Notes: generated by a model from the letters alone, not told the origin. DNA of 64,000 bases from Thereva unica (GCA_949987705.1 CATLJY010000046.1:32241-96240), one strand, 5' to 3'. Positions 1 to 10,005 are shown, counted from the first letter of the stretch. Program-made: numbers and translations.

Positions 1-298
1 TCTCCAATATGATGTCGTTCCTCTAAGATTCTTGAAATGTAAATGCAGGTCTTGCATAGCTCTTCCACATGCATTGATTATTAACTGCACTCTAAGATAT
101 TCAAACATATAGAGAGTGCATAAAACAAATAGTCCTTTCTTTAAAAACGAGTATCCGAGCCAAGATAGATAGAACCATGAAAATTCCTCGGCTTTCAACT
201 TCCGATTCACATTCACAATATTGTCCTTAGTTTTTCGAAAAATTTCGTTGATGTTCCGGCTTTCCAAAAGTTCATCATTAACATCTGGCTGCTCGTGA
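1..298 (-). pseudogene. Helitron protein, start of Helitron_like_N region (partial at window edge)
   Basis: Too broken to give a long open frame, but minus-strand translation gives LESRNINEIFRKTKDNIV, then EEFSWFYL, then CTLYMFEYLRVQLIINACGR. These phrases occur in this order just upstream of the Rep nuclease domain in animal Helitron proteins. The Rep HUH motif itself would lie beyond position 1. Confidence depends on the match to remembered family wording and on the colinearity with the downstream minus-strand pieces. Confidence 0.45.
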
Positions 299-772
299 TC
301 AATTGGTGCCATTACAGATGTTTGCGCAGGAATGAGTTGCAATTCTAGTGGTGGTGGTTCTAGTTAATTTTTGATAGGAACTTCTACATCTACCTGAATC
401 AACGGATGTGACTCTAACTGTGCATTGGTACAACTCCTTCTTCTTTGACGAATGCACAGTTCGGCGGATAATACATAGAAATTCGTCAATAGTATCGGAT
501 TTGATGATACAGGCTTTTCCATTTTGTGCTTCGCTTTTTCGCTTTGGTCCACATGAATGGGAATCGGTGAAATAAAACTTGTTATCATAATTCATGAGAC
601 CATATGTACGAGCAGCAACCACCAAAATTCCAACATTATGTCCGGCGAACAATAAGTTAATCGAAGTTCTAAGATTTAGGAAACTAATTCCATCGTTTTC
701 TCTGTCACATAAACTGCCAGCGAAGGCGGCATTCAAATCGTCATATTCAATAACAAACTCCTTGTCGAACAT
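299..772 (-). pseudogene. Helitron protein, middle block with FYFTDSHSCGPK motif
   Basis: The 157-codon minus-strand frame begins with a segment rich in acidic residues and aromatics, followed by FYFTDSHSCGPK and NGKACIIKSDTIDEF. In animal Helitron proteins a similar block lies between the DUF6570-like region and Helitron_like_N and looks like a papain-fold or tegument-protease-like domain, judged from the Asp-Ser-His motif. The last 25 residues or so (TTTTRIATHSC) are probably out of frame and not genuine protein. The fragment follows the DUF6570-like block in the expected order, with about 260 bp of broken sequence between them. Confidence 0.5.
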
Positions 773-1035
773 GAGGATGCCGTTTTTTTTGCAATATCAA
801 GATTTCTTATTTCTAAATAGCCGCGGTCATCAATTGGAAAAGCACCTGGTTGATTTCAAGTTTCCAAATCAATGAGCTCGTAAAATCCATCTCCTTCAAT
901 CATGTTGCCATTAAAAATATTTGTGTCCCATTGGTTCGGTGTTAGGATAGCAGCACGAATTAAATTTGCCACAACCATGGTGAAACATTGGTGTCCACCG
1001 CATCCGGATTTAAATATTTCGTCATTTCCTTGATG

Positions 1036-1690
1036 TCATGAAGCACGTACGATTCGCGATAAATTAATAATTTGCATGTAGTCATTGTAAGTTGGATCAT
1101 CAATAACTTGTCCATTAGGTACGTTTCGTCTATGTGTCTGAGCTGGAATTACGCGGATAACATCCTGCGTATTTAATCGCGCAAATCGATTTACTCGTAC
1201 ATCTTTGTACAATGGGTTATTTGTTATAAGCCAATCAAGAGCCTTGTAGACACGTTCTGGTGAAATATTATAATTCCTGGATCCATTCAAATTCTCCAGA
1301 GTTTCTGTCACTACAACAATTCCTAGAGCAAATAATGTTGCATGCCCTTTGAAACCGTATTGACCAAATCTGCCTAGAAATTTTATCACTTTGACGTACG
1401 GAATGATGCGCTGAAGCAAATGTCGTTCTGGTTCCGTTAGTGCCGAAATGTCACCGCGAACATCACCGGGAATCAAGTTATTCCAATACGCCTTGGATGG
1501 AGCATGAGTCTTTGAGATCTTCAAGTGCTTATAACATCGATGACAAAGAAGTAAATCATTTTTAGCGACAAGTTCCGGTGGCAAATATGGCTTGGGCAAA
1601 ATCAAACGATATTTCTATACCTGATTAGCGTAGCATTTTTTCTTGCAGATACCACAGCACTTGTCGCTAAACATGTTTATGGTTGCGTGA
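1036..1690 (-). pseudogene. Helitron protein, cysteine cluster and DUF6570-like block
   Basis: On the minus strand, about 1690-1620 reads as a short cysteine cluster (SDKCCGICKKKCYANQ), a possible zinc-binding element. It is followed by an uninterrupted 189-codon frame (1605-1036) whose centre reads LTEPERHLLQRIIPYVKVIK followed by GRFGQYGFKGHA. This pattern matches the DUF6570 region that precedes the Helitron_like_N domain in animal Helitron proteins; the domain's biochemical role is unknown. A frame break lies between the cysteine cluster and the 189-codon frame. The frame is unusually clean for this relic, suggesting moderate age. The alternative is the same domain within another helicase-bearing transposon. 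Confidence 0.6.
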
Positions 1691-1791
1691 AAATTTGCCT
1701 CATGAGCTACCCGTTGAGCATAAGCCATTTTGACGTCGTAGTCTTGCTTCACGTTCCTGACTTGTCTCTCTACCTCTTAATTCAGATTTTC

Positions 1792-2239
1792 TCAATCGAT
1801 CTGTTCCATTCGAGAGATATGTTCTTGGGTGGTCTCAACCGCTCTTGTTTGGGCACGACAAACTGCGTCATGAGCAAGGCGAGATATGCGTTCATCGGGT
1901 GTCTCATTCGCTCTCAGTATAGCTTGTCGTACTCTTTGACTTTCGAGCCACGAGATATGCTGATCAGCTGTTTCATTTTCTCTTGCTTGAGCATTTCGTT
2001 GCGCGTCATTGCCAACTCGAGAAGAATGGGCATCCCCGATTGATCTGATTTGATCAATTAGTTCCTTGGTATTTGCACGATGAATGAGGCTGCTTTTCGG
2101 GAACTTCTTCAGGTCGTTTACGCCGTTTAAGTAATCTTGGAGACTTATCTGCTTCCGATTCCTGTTCAATTTTCGCTTGTCGCTTAAGCTTCTCCTTCTC
2201 AAGGCGTCGCTTGATTTGGGTGGCTGTCTGCTTGACCAA
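1792..2239 (-). pseudogene. Helitron protein N-terminal basic repeat region (fragment)
   Basis: Two overlapping minus-strand frames cover this stretch. One (from 2239) is rich in Lys, Arg and Glu and looks like a nuclear-localisation and coiled region. The other (2202-1792) contains three imperfect copies of a roughly 22-residue unit built around RxxET, HIS/RIS, and R-x-A-x-x-R, for example the stretches around ENETADQHIS, NETPDERIS and VETTQEHIS. Such repeats are typical of the N-terminus of insect Helitron open reading frames. The frame changes between the two parts, so at least one indel has occurred. No function beyond being part of the upstream region of the Helitron protein can be inferred. 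Confidence 0.55.
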
Positions 2240-2622
2240 AGCAGAAATTGTCTCTAATGGACTACTCTTTATTAATGGTAATAAAATATACGTAGTACTA
2301 GAGATATATAAGGGAAAACTAGAAACACCTACCTATATATTTCTTCACAATTTCTTGTCTTCTTATTCTGTCTCTATTATCAACTGTGGTGCTTCTAAAA
2401 TTTGGTGGAGCTTGAAAAAAATCTTTAATCATTTTCTGTCCAAACCTATTATCCAAACAAAGCTTTTTGATCTATACTAACCACAATTTCGAAAACCTTT
2501 ACTTTGGGTCTCAGAAAAAAATAATTTAAAAACTAATGGAAGATGCCTCCTTAATCGTCTAGTTTCTAGTTTTCTTTCTAATGATAAAGAAAAAATTGAT
2601 AATTGCAACAATTCAAATAGTA
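2240..2622. other. AT-rich spacer, nothing recognised
   Basis: About 380 bp between the Helitron coding relic and the first Helitron terminus. A short frame (2211-2480, plus strand) lacks recognisable motifs and has low-complexity composition. It may be the 5' untranslated part of the minus-strand Helitron. Confidence 0.4.
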
Positions 2623-2997
2623 TCTTATATTTATATTATAAACGCGAAAGTTTGTATGGATGTTTGTTGCTCTTTCACGCAAAAACTACTGAATGGATTT
2701 TAATGAAACTTTACAATAATATAGCTCATACATCAGAATAACATATATGCTATAATCTATATTAATAAAAGAAAGTGTGTGTCTGTAAGTCTGTGTATCT
2801 GTGTGTCTGCTTGTGCGTACCGTCACGCATTGTAGCCAAACTAGAAGAGATAGAAATCTGAAATTTTTTTTGTAGATGCATGGATACCCCAGAAGGTGGA
2901 AGTAAGTTTCCGTTTTTCGCTATTTTGATTAGTTTTTTTTTTTAATTAATTAATTAGTACGATATTTCACCATTTTTTCTATTGCATAAAAGGTAAC

Positions 2998-4345
2998 TGA
3001 CTGACAGACAACGCACGACCTAAACCGCTAGAGGTAAAGGGCTGAAATTTTGACAGTGCATCCCTAGCGATTTCTCGAAATTCATCCCCTAAGGGGGTGA
3101 AATGGGGTCAACTCAAAACCGCTGTAGCTATGAGGCTGAAATTTTGACAGTGCATCTCTATAATGACGTGGACATCCACTAAGAAGCGATTTTTCGAAAT
3201 TCATCCCCTAAGGGGGTGAAATGGGGTTTACCCAAACCGCTTTAGCTATAGGGCTGAAATTTTGACAGTGCATCCCTATAATGACGTGGACATCCACTAA
3301 AAAGCGATTTTTCAAAATTCATCCCCTAAGGGGGTCAAATGGGGTTTATCCAAACCGCTAAGGCTATAGGGCTGAAATTTTGACAGTGCATCCCTATAAT
3401 GACGTGGACATCCACTAAGAAGCGATTCTTCGAAATTCATCCCCTAAGGGGTTGAAATAAGGCTTATCTAAACCTCTAAAGTTATAGGGCTGAAATTTTG
3501 ACAGTGCATCCCTATAATGGCGAGGGCATACACTATAAAGCGATTTTTCGAAATTCATCCCCTAAGGGGGTGAAGTGGGGTTTACCCAAACCGCTGGAGC
3601 TATAGGGCTGAAATTATGACAGTGCATTACTTTAATAACGTGGACATACACTAAGAAGCGATTTTTCGAAATTCATCCCCTAAGGGGGTGAAATGGGGTC
3701 AACCCAAAACCGCTGGAGCTATAGGGCTGAAATTTTGACTGTGTGTCCCTATAATAGCGTGGACATCCACTAAAAAGCGATTTTTCAAAATTCATTCCCT
3801 AAGGGGGTGAAATGGGGTCAACCCAAAACCGCTGGAACTACAGGGCTACATTTTGACAGTGCATCCCTGTAATTACGTAGACATCCACTAAAAAGCGATT
3901 TTTCGAAGTTCATCCCCTAAGGGGTTGAAATAGGGTTTATCTAAATCGCTATAGTTATAGGGCTGAAATTTTGACAGTGCATTCCTATAATGGTGTGGAC
4001 ATCCACTATAAAGCGATTTTTCGAAATTCATCCCCTAAGGGGGTGAAATGGGGTTTACCCAAACCGCTTTAGCTATAGGGCTGAAATTTTGACAGTTCAT
4101 CCCTATAATGACGTGGACATCCACTAAGAAGCGATTTTTCGAAATTCATCCCCTAAAGGGTGAAATGGGGTAACCATACTACTGGGGCTATAGGGCTGAA
4201 ATTTGGATAGTGCATCCCTATAATGACGTGGACATCCACTAAGAGGCGATTACTCGAAATTCACCCCCTAAGGGGATGAAATAGGGTTAACCCAAACCTC
4301 TGAAGCTGAAGGGCTGAAATTTTGACAGTGCATTCCTATAATCTC
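2998..4345 (+). repeat. 118-bp minisatellite, about 12 units, inside the Helitron
   Basis: The phrase GGGCTGAAATTTTGACAG recurs with small changes near 3039, 3132, 3251, 3369, 3487, 3605, 3724, 3843, 3960, 4078, 4193 and 4311. Spacings are 115-120 bp apart from the first interval of 93 bp. Each unit also holds ACGTGGACATCCACTAA and ATCCCCTAAGGGGGTGAAAT; the latter contains the palindrome CCCCTAAGGGG, so a single strand could form a row of regularly spaced hairpins. Units differ from each other by a few substitutions. Internal minisatellites are known in insect Helitrons. No open reading frame spans the array. Confidence 0.9.
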
Positions 4346-4665
4346 GAAGAAATGAATGACTCGAAATTCACTTTATTTAATATTCATTTGTGATTGCTTC
4401 ATAATTTCTTGCGCCCACGTAAACAGGCGAACAAACATAAAGAACGTTCGTTAAACCCTAAAATGTCTCTTCTCTTGATGACAAATATATGCCAATCTCT
4501 GCTTCAAAACATGCAGATTTGTTAAGCAGAGGTGATATACGCAGCAATTTGTTTACCATATTTATTAAAAAAATGCGCTGTAATAAACCCTTTGTAGGGA
4601 TAATAACAGCTGATTTTTTTTTTTGAAGGGAAACATTGCACATAATAAACAGTTTTTATTTAAAG

Positions 4666-4681
4666 GCGTTGCAAGGCACGC
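4666..4681 (+). other. Helitron 3' subterminal hairpin
   Basis: GCGT-T-GC AAG GC-ACGC can form a six-pair stem with one bulged T and a three-base loop, ending 14 nt before the terminal CTAG. A hairpin at this place is the expected Helitron transposition stop signal. Confidence 0.6.
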
Positions 4682-4733
4682 GGGTTTTATGCTAGTTTAT
4701 AAATAAATTCAACATGACCGCCGAAAAATGATC

Positions 4734-5215
4734 GAAATTCAAAATGGCCACTCAAATATAAAATCGCAAATTGTGTTCCGATTTCAATGAAAGTTGGTAT
4801 ATAGAGGTTTTTAAGGTCGTTAATAACGAATCCGTCAAAACTTATAAATTCAAAATGTCCGCGTCAATATGGCTTCCAATTTGCCAATTGTGTTCCGATT
4901 CCAACGAAAATCGGTATCTGGAGTTTTTTGAGATAGCAAATAACGAATTTATGAACAGAACTTATAAATTCAAAATGCCCGCGCCAATATGGCGGACGAA
5001 TTTTGCCAATTTTATTCCGATTCCAATGAAAGTGGATATCTAGAGGTTTTTAAGGCTGCAAATAACGAATGTATGGTCCAAGTATATAAATTCAAAATGA
5101 CCGCACCAAAGAGTCTAGAGAAGGCCGAAGAGTTTGCCAATCCAATGAAAATCGAAATCCGGGCGATTTTAAGATTGCAAACAACGAATTTATAATCAAA
5201 AATTATGAATTCAAA
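4734..5215 (+). repeat. Tandem repeat, about four units of 113-122 bp
   Basis: TTCAAAATG recurs near 4737, 4850, 4969 and 5091, and a decayed copy near 5210. Units also share TTCCGATTyCAAyGAAAxT and AATAACGAA. The short plus-strand frames at 4771-5043 and 4989-5195 are just translations of this repeat (both read SNENRYLE/SNESGYLE-like phrases) and should not be called genes. Confidence 0.75.
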
Positions 5216-5324
5216 AGTTCACAGAACATTATAGCGGGGGAGGCCAACCCAAATGGTATCGCGGGCCACTTTGAAAATGCATTATGACTCTGCGGGCCAG
5301 GGTGATTCAAATCAAATTTAATTT

Positions 5325-5545
5325 AATATAATTAAGCGAGAGAGTTCCAAAGTTGTGCTGCGAAAACAAAGAAAGAATGATGACCAGTTGACGTGCGGAA
5401 ACGCGGAATTATTAAATTATTATTTCTGAGGAATTGCGAAAGCTGCACAAACCAGGTTGCGAACTTGTAGGATATCGTGAAACAATCGCAGAAGCCTGTA
5501 GTCACGATTGTCACTAAAGGCTCGATTACATTGGTTTAGAAACTA
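5325..5545 (-). pseudogene. C-terminal end of a LINE reverse-transcriptase ORF (fragment)
   Basis: Minus-strand translation ends FRTSTGHHSFFVFAAQLWNSLA followed by a stop. A basic strand, then S-F, then a run ending in LWNSL is the common C-terminus of CR1/Jockey-type LINE ORF2 proteins, where it follows the reverse-transcriptase thumb. Only the last 60 codons remain, with no catalytic motif. The fragment lies between two Helitron-derived regions and is not connected to any other LINE piece in the window. Confidence 0.5.
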
Positions 5546-6097
5546 CTACATAGCTGGCGAATTAAGAAGATTGCCAGATAAAAAAATACATTCTCATCTT
5601 GAAAGATTAGCAGCATATTTAATGTCGAACAGTAGGGTATAGATTTTTTCAAACGCCGTGATACAAAAAATTTGAGCAGTTCTGCGCACCTGGTTGCCAA
5701 ATTTTATAAATATTGTTCTATCATTACCCCTCTTTTTAGTTAAAACGGCAAAACGCAGAAAAAACTCAACAAAATAATTTGGGAAGGGATGCGCGCATGC
5801 CGAGTGAATAAAGTTAATTTATCTTTTTATGTGTTGAGCAGAGCTTTTAAATACATGTAAAGCCCCTGCTCAACAAAGGCAGTTTATTCAACATAATAAG
5901 CATAATTTTACTTTAATTATGCGAAATATTTCTCATTTCTAAATTTCAAATAATTTAAAAAAAAATGCTGAAAAAAATTCCTTTGAATAAATGAGCGTTT
6001 TCATTCATAAACCGACAGTTCCCCGCAGTCGCAAGCAACACAACCCCCCGGGCAGAAGCGCGTATGCGACTGGCAGGAAACGTCAACAATCTGGTAA
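5546..6097. other. Non-coding spacer
   Basis: No motif-bearing open frame, tRNA or repeat recognised. The stretch ends in a GC-richer segment (6000-6090) just before the next Helitron 5' end. Confidence 0.4.
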
Positions 6098-7142
6098 TCT
6101 ATATAAATATAATTGGAGTGTCTGTCTGTGATTTCAAAACAATTGTGTTTTTTTAATTTTATATGGTTATTTACATGATTTTAAAACGTAATCACGCATG
6201 TTTAAAATTTTTGTTTGTCTGTATGTCTGTATTGCTGTGTGTCTGTATGTCTGTCTGTCTTACTGTCTGTTTATTCGAGCTAATCTCGGAAACGGCTAAT
6301 CCGATTGGGATGGGACTTTCACTGGAAGATTCAGTATTTTGGCGGGCACGTTTTAGGCTATTTATATTATATATATTAGCTCTACCTGTATATATGTATG
6401 GATGTATATGTATGTAGACAAATCTTGAAAATTGTTTTTGACCCACTTCCATAATAACCGATCAGCTTCAAATTTTGGACACATGCACAGTTCAATGCAA
6501 TGCAATCTGACCATTTTAGAAAATAATCAAGATGGCCGTTTCAAGATGGCGGCCGAATGATAAATATAATATAATTACCTATTTGGTGTCATTCCAAATT
6601 CAAAATGGCGGGCGGAGCAAAATGGCGGCCAAATACAGATGGCAGATTACTTTTTTATTTACATCACGATCGGCATGGGTATCAAATGAAAGGATATGAC
6701 AAGTACAATACTATTAGCTGGGTGGCGTACTTCCAAATTCAAAATGGCAGCCAACACAAAATGGTGGACTACATTTTTTTACAACGCTCTCGGTATGGAT
6801 ACCAAATAAAAGTGTATGATGAGTAGAGTACAGTAAGCTGGGTGACCTCATTTTAAATATCGGTGACCCCAAAATAACCGAAGACTTATAATAAACTAAA
6901 GGGTAGAAAACTAAAAATGTAGTTTAGAAAACTTAAAAATATGCTTTTATTTAAAAATGAACTACAAAGTAAAAAATTATGTTGAATGAAATCTTTTTTG
7001 CTCAAGCCAGTATATAATATATGGGCGCAAGTTGCAGTAATAATAAAACAAGAATATAAGTAAAGTCCCACGCTTTTTAACATTTCGAAAGGTAGGCTAT
7101 TTGGCCAATATGAGATCAGGACAGTAACAGAGATTTTGGCAA

Positions 7143-7440
7143 CTTTACTCACATCAGGAAGAACAGCTCATTCTATGCTTAAGATACCGATCGAAGAAGA
7201 TCATATCGAAAATCCTGCGTGGACCAAATCTAAAAACCTACGTGGAAAATATCTAAAGTTTTACAAGACTGCATGATGGCTGTATGGGAATGCGATGAGT
7301 GTACTATGGCAAATAAAGTATCTATTAACAGAACACCGCGAGATTTCAGAAGTAAAAACCAATTATTTTGGGGAGTAACTGTTTTATTGGCATAGATTCC
7401 GGGCAAATGTTGCCGGCTGTTTGGACAAATATGTAGGCCG
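7143..7440 (+). pseudogene. PIF1-type helicase fragment of a Helitron
   Basis: Reading the plus strand from about 7140 gives LLTSGRTAHSMLKIPIEEDH, then after a frame change CMMAVWECDECTMANK, RDFRSKNQLFWGVTVLL. SGRTAHS and the DE-containing Walker B-like segment (CDECTMANK), followed by F-W-G-V-T-V-L, are the characteristic order of the PIF1 helicase domain at the C-terminal half of Helitron proteins. The ATP-binding Walker A motif is absent and at least two frameshifts are present. In an intact element this domain would unwind the donor strand during rolling-circle transposition. Confidence 0.6.
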
Positions 7441-7960
7441 GCTGGCCGGACAAATATCTGAATGATTACTCATTTAGGACATATTGGGAAACGTCATTTA
7501 AAGCAAAAGATGAGAACGCAATCAGAAAACTCAGAATTCAGTACTATTCTAATCAACATAGGATATACAATAGAAAATGTTCTGAGATTAATGAGAATGA
7601 TGACAGTGAGCTGCAGGATGTTGTTTGAAGGTTCGTAATAGACGAGGAAATTGTGATGAGCGACATTTATGACGATTTCGAAAATATCAACTCAACTAAA
7701 TCGACTCAAGTCAGTAATGACACAAAGATTGTAATACTTACAAGTGAAATATCTAACATCGTTTATAAACCAGCGTTACAGTGGATTTTTAACCAGTGCG
7801 GGCGGTATGACCGGAACCGACGAAACACGAAAACGGGAAGCAGCAACTGGCAATCTTCGTCTCAAGCCATGTTCGCCATGGGGCAAGTTCAGGGTGCCAA
7901 TTATCTGAGAACGTCAAAATCTAGGCGCACAAGACATATTCTGAATAAAATTGGCTAGGA
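7441..7960 (+). pseudogene. Unassigned coding-like remnant within the Helitron
   Basis: The plus strand has a 101-codon frame (7653-7958) beginning MSDIYDDFENINSTKS, and upstream in another frame a basic stretch WETSFKAKDENAIRKLRIQYY. I do not recognise either. Their position directly after the helicase fragment makes a rearranged part of the Helitron protein or a captured host fragment possible. The last third (RRNTKTGSSNW onward) is low-information and may not be coding. Confidence 0.3.
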
Positions 7961-8396
7961 ATCTGTTGTGCACGTAGTATAAAAGTTGTCCGATGATTAA
8001 CCTCGAATTTTAAAAAAAGTTGTAGGTAACATATTTTTATAGTCAACTCTAAAGTTTTTTATATATTCAAAATCATGTCTAGCAGATTTGTTCTTTGTTT
8101 CATTATACCCTTTTCTTATTCCGGACTATGCACACATAATTTTGTTTTATTAAAAACGCACGCGGGTTTTTGCTAGTCAAAGTAATAAAAACAAAAATTT
8201 CGTATTTCTTTAGTAGAAATGCTACAAATTATGTCTGTAGCAAATGTGTAAAATACAAAAATCTTAAAATATAAGAATATATAAAAAGGGACGTTTTTCA
8301 TTCATAATTTGTAATTTTTATAAATAATCATTGAAGCCTCAGAAAAATACACCTCCCTCTAGCAATACGCAGTCGTGACTGATTAAATGGCAGCAA

Positions 8397-8779
8397 GGCT
8401 GGATTTACACGACCGGACATCGAACAGACACCGAACAGACAAAACTTAGCTGTCATCGTTAATTCCCTTTTGAAGTCCGATGGAAAGTCCTATGAGCGTT
8501 TTCACGGGCGAAACTCCAACGAACGAACTAGTGAAAGTAATTTGCTTTTTGTTGTTGCTTTTTGACATTTGCCTTTGAAGTTTTCTTTTCTTCTCTTCCT
8601 GCCAACAACAACAACGCAGGAACTGTCAAAATGTTCGTTCCGCTGTCCGCTGAAAATGTCCATTAAAATTGTCCGCCCTCCCCATCGTTCTCTCTCACCC
8701 TCTTCCCCATAAACCCAGTTCGTTCGTTCTTTTTGTCTGTTCGGTGTCTGTTCAGTGTCCGGTCGTGTAAACCGGCCCC
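8397..8779. mobile_element. MITE with about 45-bp terminal inverted repeats
   Basis: The left end reads TTTACACGACCGGACATCGA followed by ACAGACACCGAACAGACAAA; the right end is its near-exact inverse (TTTGTCTGTTCGGTGTCTGT, then TCAGTGTCCGGTCGTGTAAA). The outermost bases are GGCTGG/GGGGCC-like and less well matched. No convincing target duplication was seen. A 122-codon minus-strand frame (8502-8870) crosses the right end and has no recognisable motif, so I do not call it. The interior has no transposase, so this is a non-autonomous DNA transposon of undetermined superfamily. Confidence 0.75.
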
Positions 8780-9473
8780 AAGTGATTTGATGGGAGGGGC
8801 TAAATAAAGCTTGGTCCGAGCTTTTAAACATTTTTAAGAGCTTAGCTGGGGTACATGCGCGGAATCTCACGACGTTTGAATAAATCTATACATGGCTCAT
8901 TCGGAAGAAGAGAGTTACATCTCAAAATTTTACATTTTTTAGTTTTCTATATGTATCAACTCAAAATTATGATTAATTTTATGGGAAATAATGTTACATG
9001 CACTCTTCGCTTTCTGGCCGATCGCTGGCAACATTTTATCCCTTTGGTGTCGTCACATGTCATATATCACTTACTGAGAAGACGGTAACATTTCTTCTTC
9101 TGGAAAAAGAAGTTTTTTGAGTTGTAACCCTTTTCTTCCGGATGAGCGCATGACGAAAGTCAACAGCAAGCTTTTTCAGACAAATATGCAGGGAAATAAA
9201 GCTGCCTTCTCTTGGTGCAGAGAAATAAAGCTGCACATCGTCTTCATACATATGAATCTTAGAATATCGCTAGTAAAAATACTTAATAAAAGTGAAGCAC
9301 TAGAGGAACTTTAGCCATCTAGTTTAACCTTAGAAAAAGCTTTGCAAAAGCTCAAGAGCAGAAAGAACACAATGTGCTTGTGAGGCCAGTTTTCGCAGAA
9401 GCGGGACGTGATTGAAAGCTGCGATGCTTACGAAAGCCAGATTGCCATATTTATATTTATAAGTTTGAGACGC
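8780..9473. other. Non-coding spacer
   Basis: Short frames on both strands (8855-9088, 9117-9314) have no motif and overlap each other. No tRNA or inverted repeat recognised. Confidence 0.4.
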
Positions 9474-9701
9474 TCACACTACGCCATTTTTGAGTACCCT
9501 CAGCTTTTCAAGGAGCTTTGCCAGACATGGAAGACTACTGATAGGCCAAAAATCGGATGGACTGATAGGAGAAGGGCACTTGGGAATGGGCGGAATGGGT
9601 ATGATTAAAACATTCTTGCAAGCCCAGGGAAAGCAGGAGTTGAGAATGTGAGTTAAAATAGGCAATAGATGAAGTATGAGCATTATTAAGAGACAAGGCA
9701 A
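9474..9701 (-). pseudogene. LINE reverse-transcriptase fragment (finger region)
   Basis: The minus-strand frame contains KNVLIIPIPPIPKCPSPISP followed by SDFWPISSLPCLAKLLEKL. The run W/K-x-A-x-I-x-P-x-P-K ... SDFRPIS-x-L-x-x-x-x-K is the first conserved block of non-LTR reverse transcriptases of the CR1/Jockey type. The catalytic YADD block is missing. It is opposite in strand to the RTE and RT pieces that follow, so it is an independent insertion. Confidence 0.55.
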
Positions 9702-9835
9702 AAAATGTAATGTAATTTGGGGGGCAAGTTTTCGTCACACAAGATATTCATTTTTCGTAAGTTCCATTTTCGGTATTTTCGAGTCGCCGCCGTTGAAAAT
9801 TGTCATCACAAATTACAAAACTTACAACTTCAATG

Positions 9836-10005
9836 AAAAATGGAAAGTCGCCCAATTCATCACAAGGTGCCTTCAAGTTTTCATCAAAAATCCGCTAGCA
9901 ATAAATAATTACAAATGAAGAACTATTGCGACGTGACGGCCAAGAAAGATAGATGACGAAATCATTCAAAGCGAATGGAATCGGAATGGCCACACAAACA
10001 ATCGC
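9836..10005 (+). pseudogene. RTE LINE 3'-terminal coding fragment
   Basis: This segment is a diverged copy of 32810-32990 in the RTE element at 30-33 kb: both contain TGGAAAGTC-CCCAATTCATCACA, a CTTCAA/TACAAGT-TTCATCA phrase, GAAGAACTAT, and CGGCCAAGAAAG followed by ATAGA-GAC. In the RTE copy this region encodes the conserved C-terminus of ORF2. Here it is broken by indels. It shows that the RTE family has at least two copies in the window. Confidence 0.65.

Larger units (their letters stand above)
1..2239 (-). mobile_element. Helitron-type element, N-terminal half of the Rep/helicase gene, decayed, cut by left window edge
   Basis: Read on the minus strand from 2239 down to 1, conceptual fragments occur in the order expected for the N-terminal half of an animal Helitron protein: a basic region with RxxET repeats, a small cysteine cluster, a DUF6570-like block, a block with the motif FYFTDSHSCGPK, and then a stretch with EEFSWFYL and MFEYLRVQLIINACGR that resembles the start of the Helitron_like_N region. 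Helitrons are rolling-circle DNA transposons encoding a HUH nuclease fused to a PIF1 helicase; neither of these catalytic parts lies inside the window. The pieces sit in different frames with stops between them, so this copy is dead. Assignment rests on motif order and wording remembered for this family. A related giant element sharing the same N-terminal modules is the main alternative. Confidence 0.6.
2756..4695 (+). mobile_element. Non-autonomous Helitron with canonical ends
   Basis: The 5' end is TCTATATTAATAAAAG preceded by A (2755), and the 3' end is GGGTTTTATGCTAG followed by T (4696). This fits the Helitron rules: starts with TC, ends with CTRR, inserts between A and T, no target duplication. 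A short imperfect hairpin (4666-4681) sits 14 nt before the CTAG end. The 5' 100 bp are rich in GTGTGTCTGTCTG, as in the second Helitron at 6098, and both share GCACGCGGGTTTT near the 3' end, so they belong to one family. No transposase is encoded; the interior is mostly the minisatellite described separately. Length about 1.94 kb. Confidence 0.75.
2623..5220 (+). mobile_element. Outer Helitron-like element, split by an inner Helitron; 3' end not found
   Basis: A second candidate 5' end lies at 2623 (A followed by TCTTATATTTATATTATAAA), ahead of the cleaner Helitron that starts at 2756. Sequence immediately after the inner element (from 4696) continues with a 113-122-bp tandem repeat carrying AAATTCAAAATGGC, a phrase also seen inside the 6.1-8.2 kb Helitron. 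The simplest reading is an older Helitron interrupted by a younger relative. No CTAG end with hairpin was found between 4.7 and 6.1 kb, so the right boundary is approximate. Confidence 0.35.
6098..8176 (+). mobile_element. Second Helitron of the same family, carrying a helicase remnant
   Basis: Starts TCTATATAAATATAATT after A (6097) and ends GCACGCGGGTTTTTGCTAG before T (8177). The 5' part has the GTCTGTCTG-rich tract, then TCTCGGAAACGGCTAATCCG and a region of AAAATGGCGG-type repeats (6530-6850). A weak GTTTT...AAAAC hairpin precedes the end. Unlike the 2.7-kb copy, it contains pieces that translate as a PIF1-type helicase (7143-7440), so it is closer to the autonomous parent. Length about 2.08 kb. 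The region around 6420-6850 recurs, inverted, at 44.75-45.22 kb. Confidence 0.7.

Noticed and set aside
2998..4345. CRISPR-like array
   Set aside because: Units are 118 bp without distinct spacers; every part of the unit is conserved, so it is a minisatellite in a eukaryotic transposon.
4771..5195. Two overlapping ORFs with internal repeats (SNENRYLE-like)
   Set aside because: Translation of a tandem DNA repeat in a Helitron region; not a repeat protein.
5220..5300. hAT-like end (CTGCGGGCCAGGG)
   Set aside because: No inverted partner or target duplication found.
8502..8870. 122-codon minus-strand ORF
   Set aside because: Overlaps the MITE inverted repeat, no recognisable domain.
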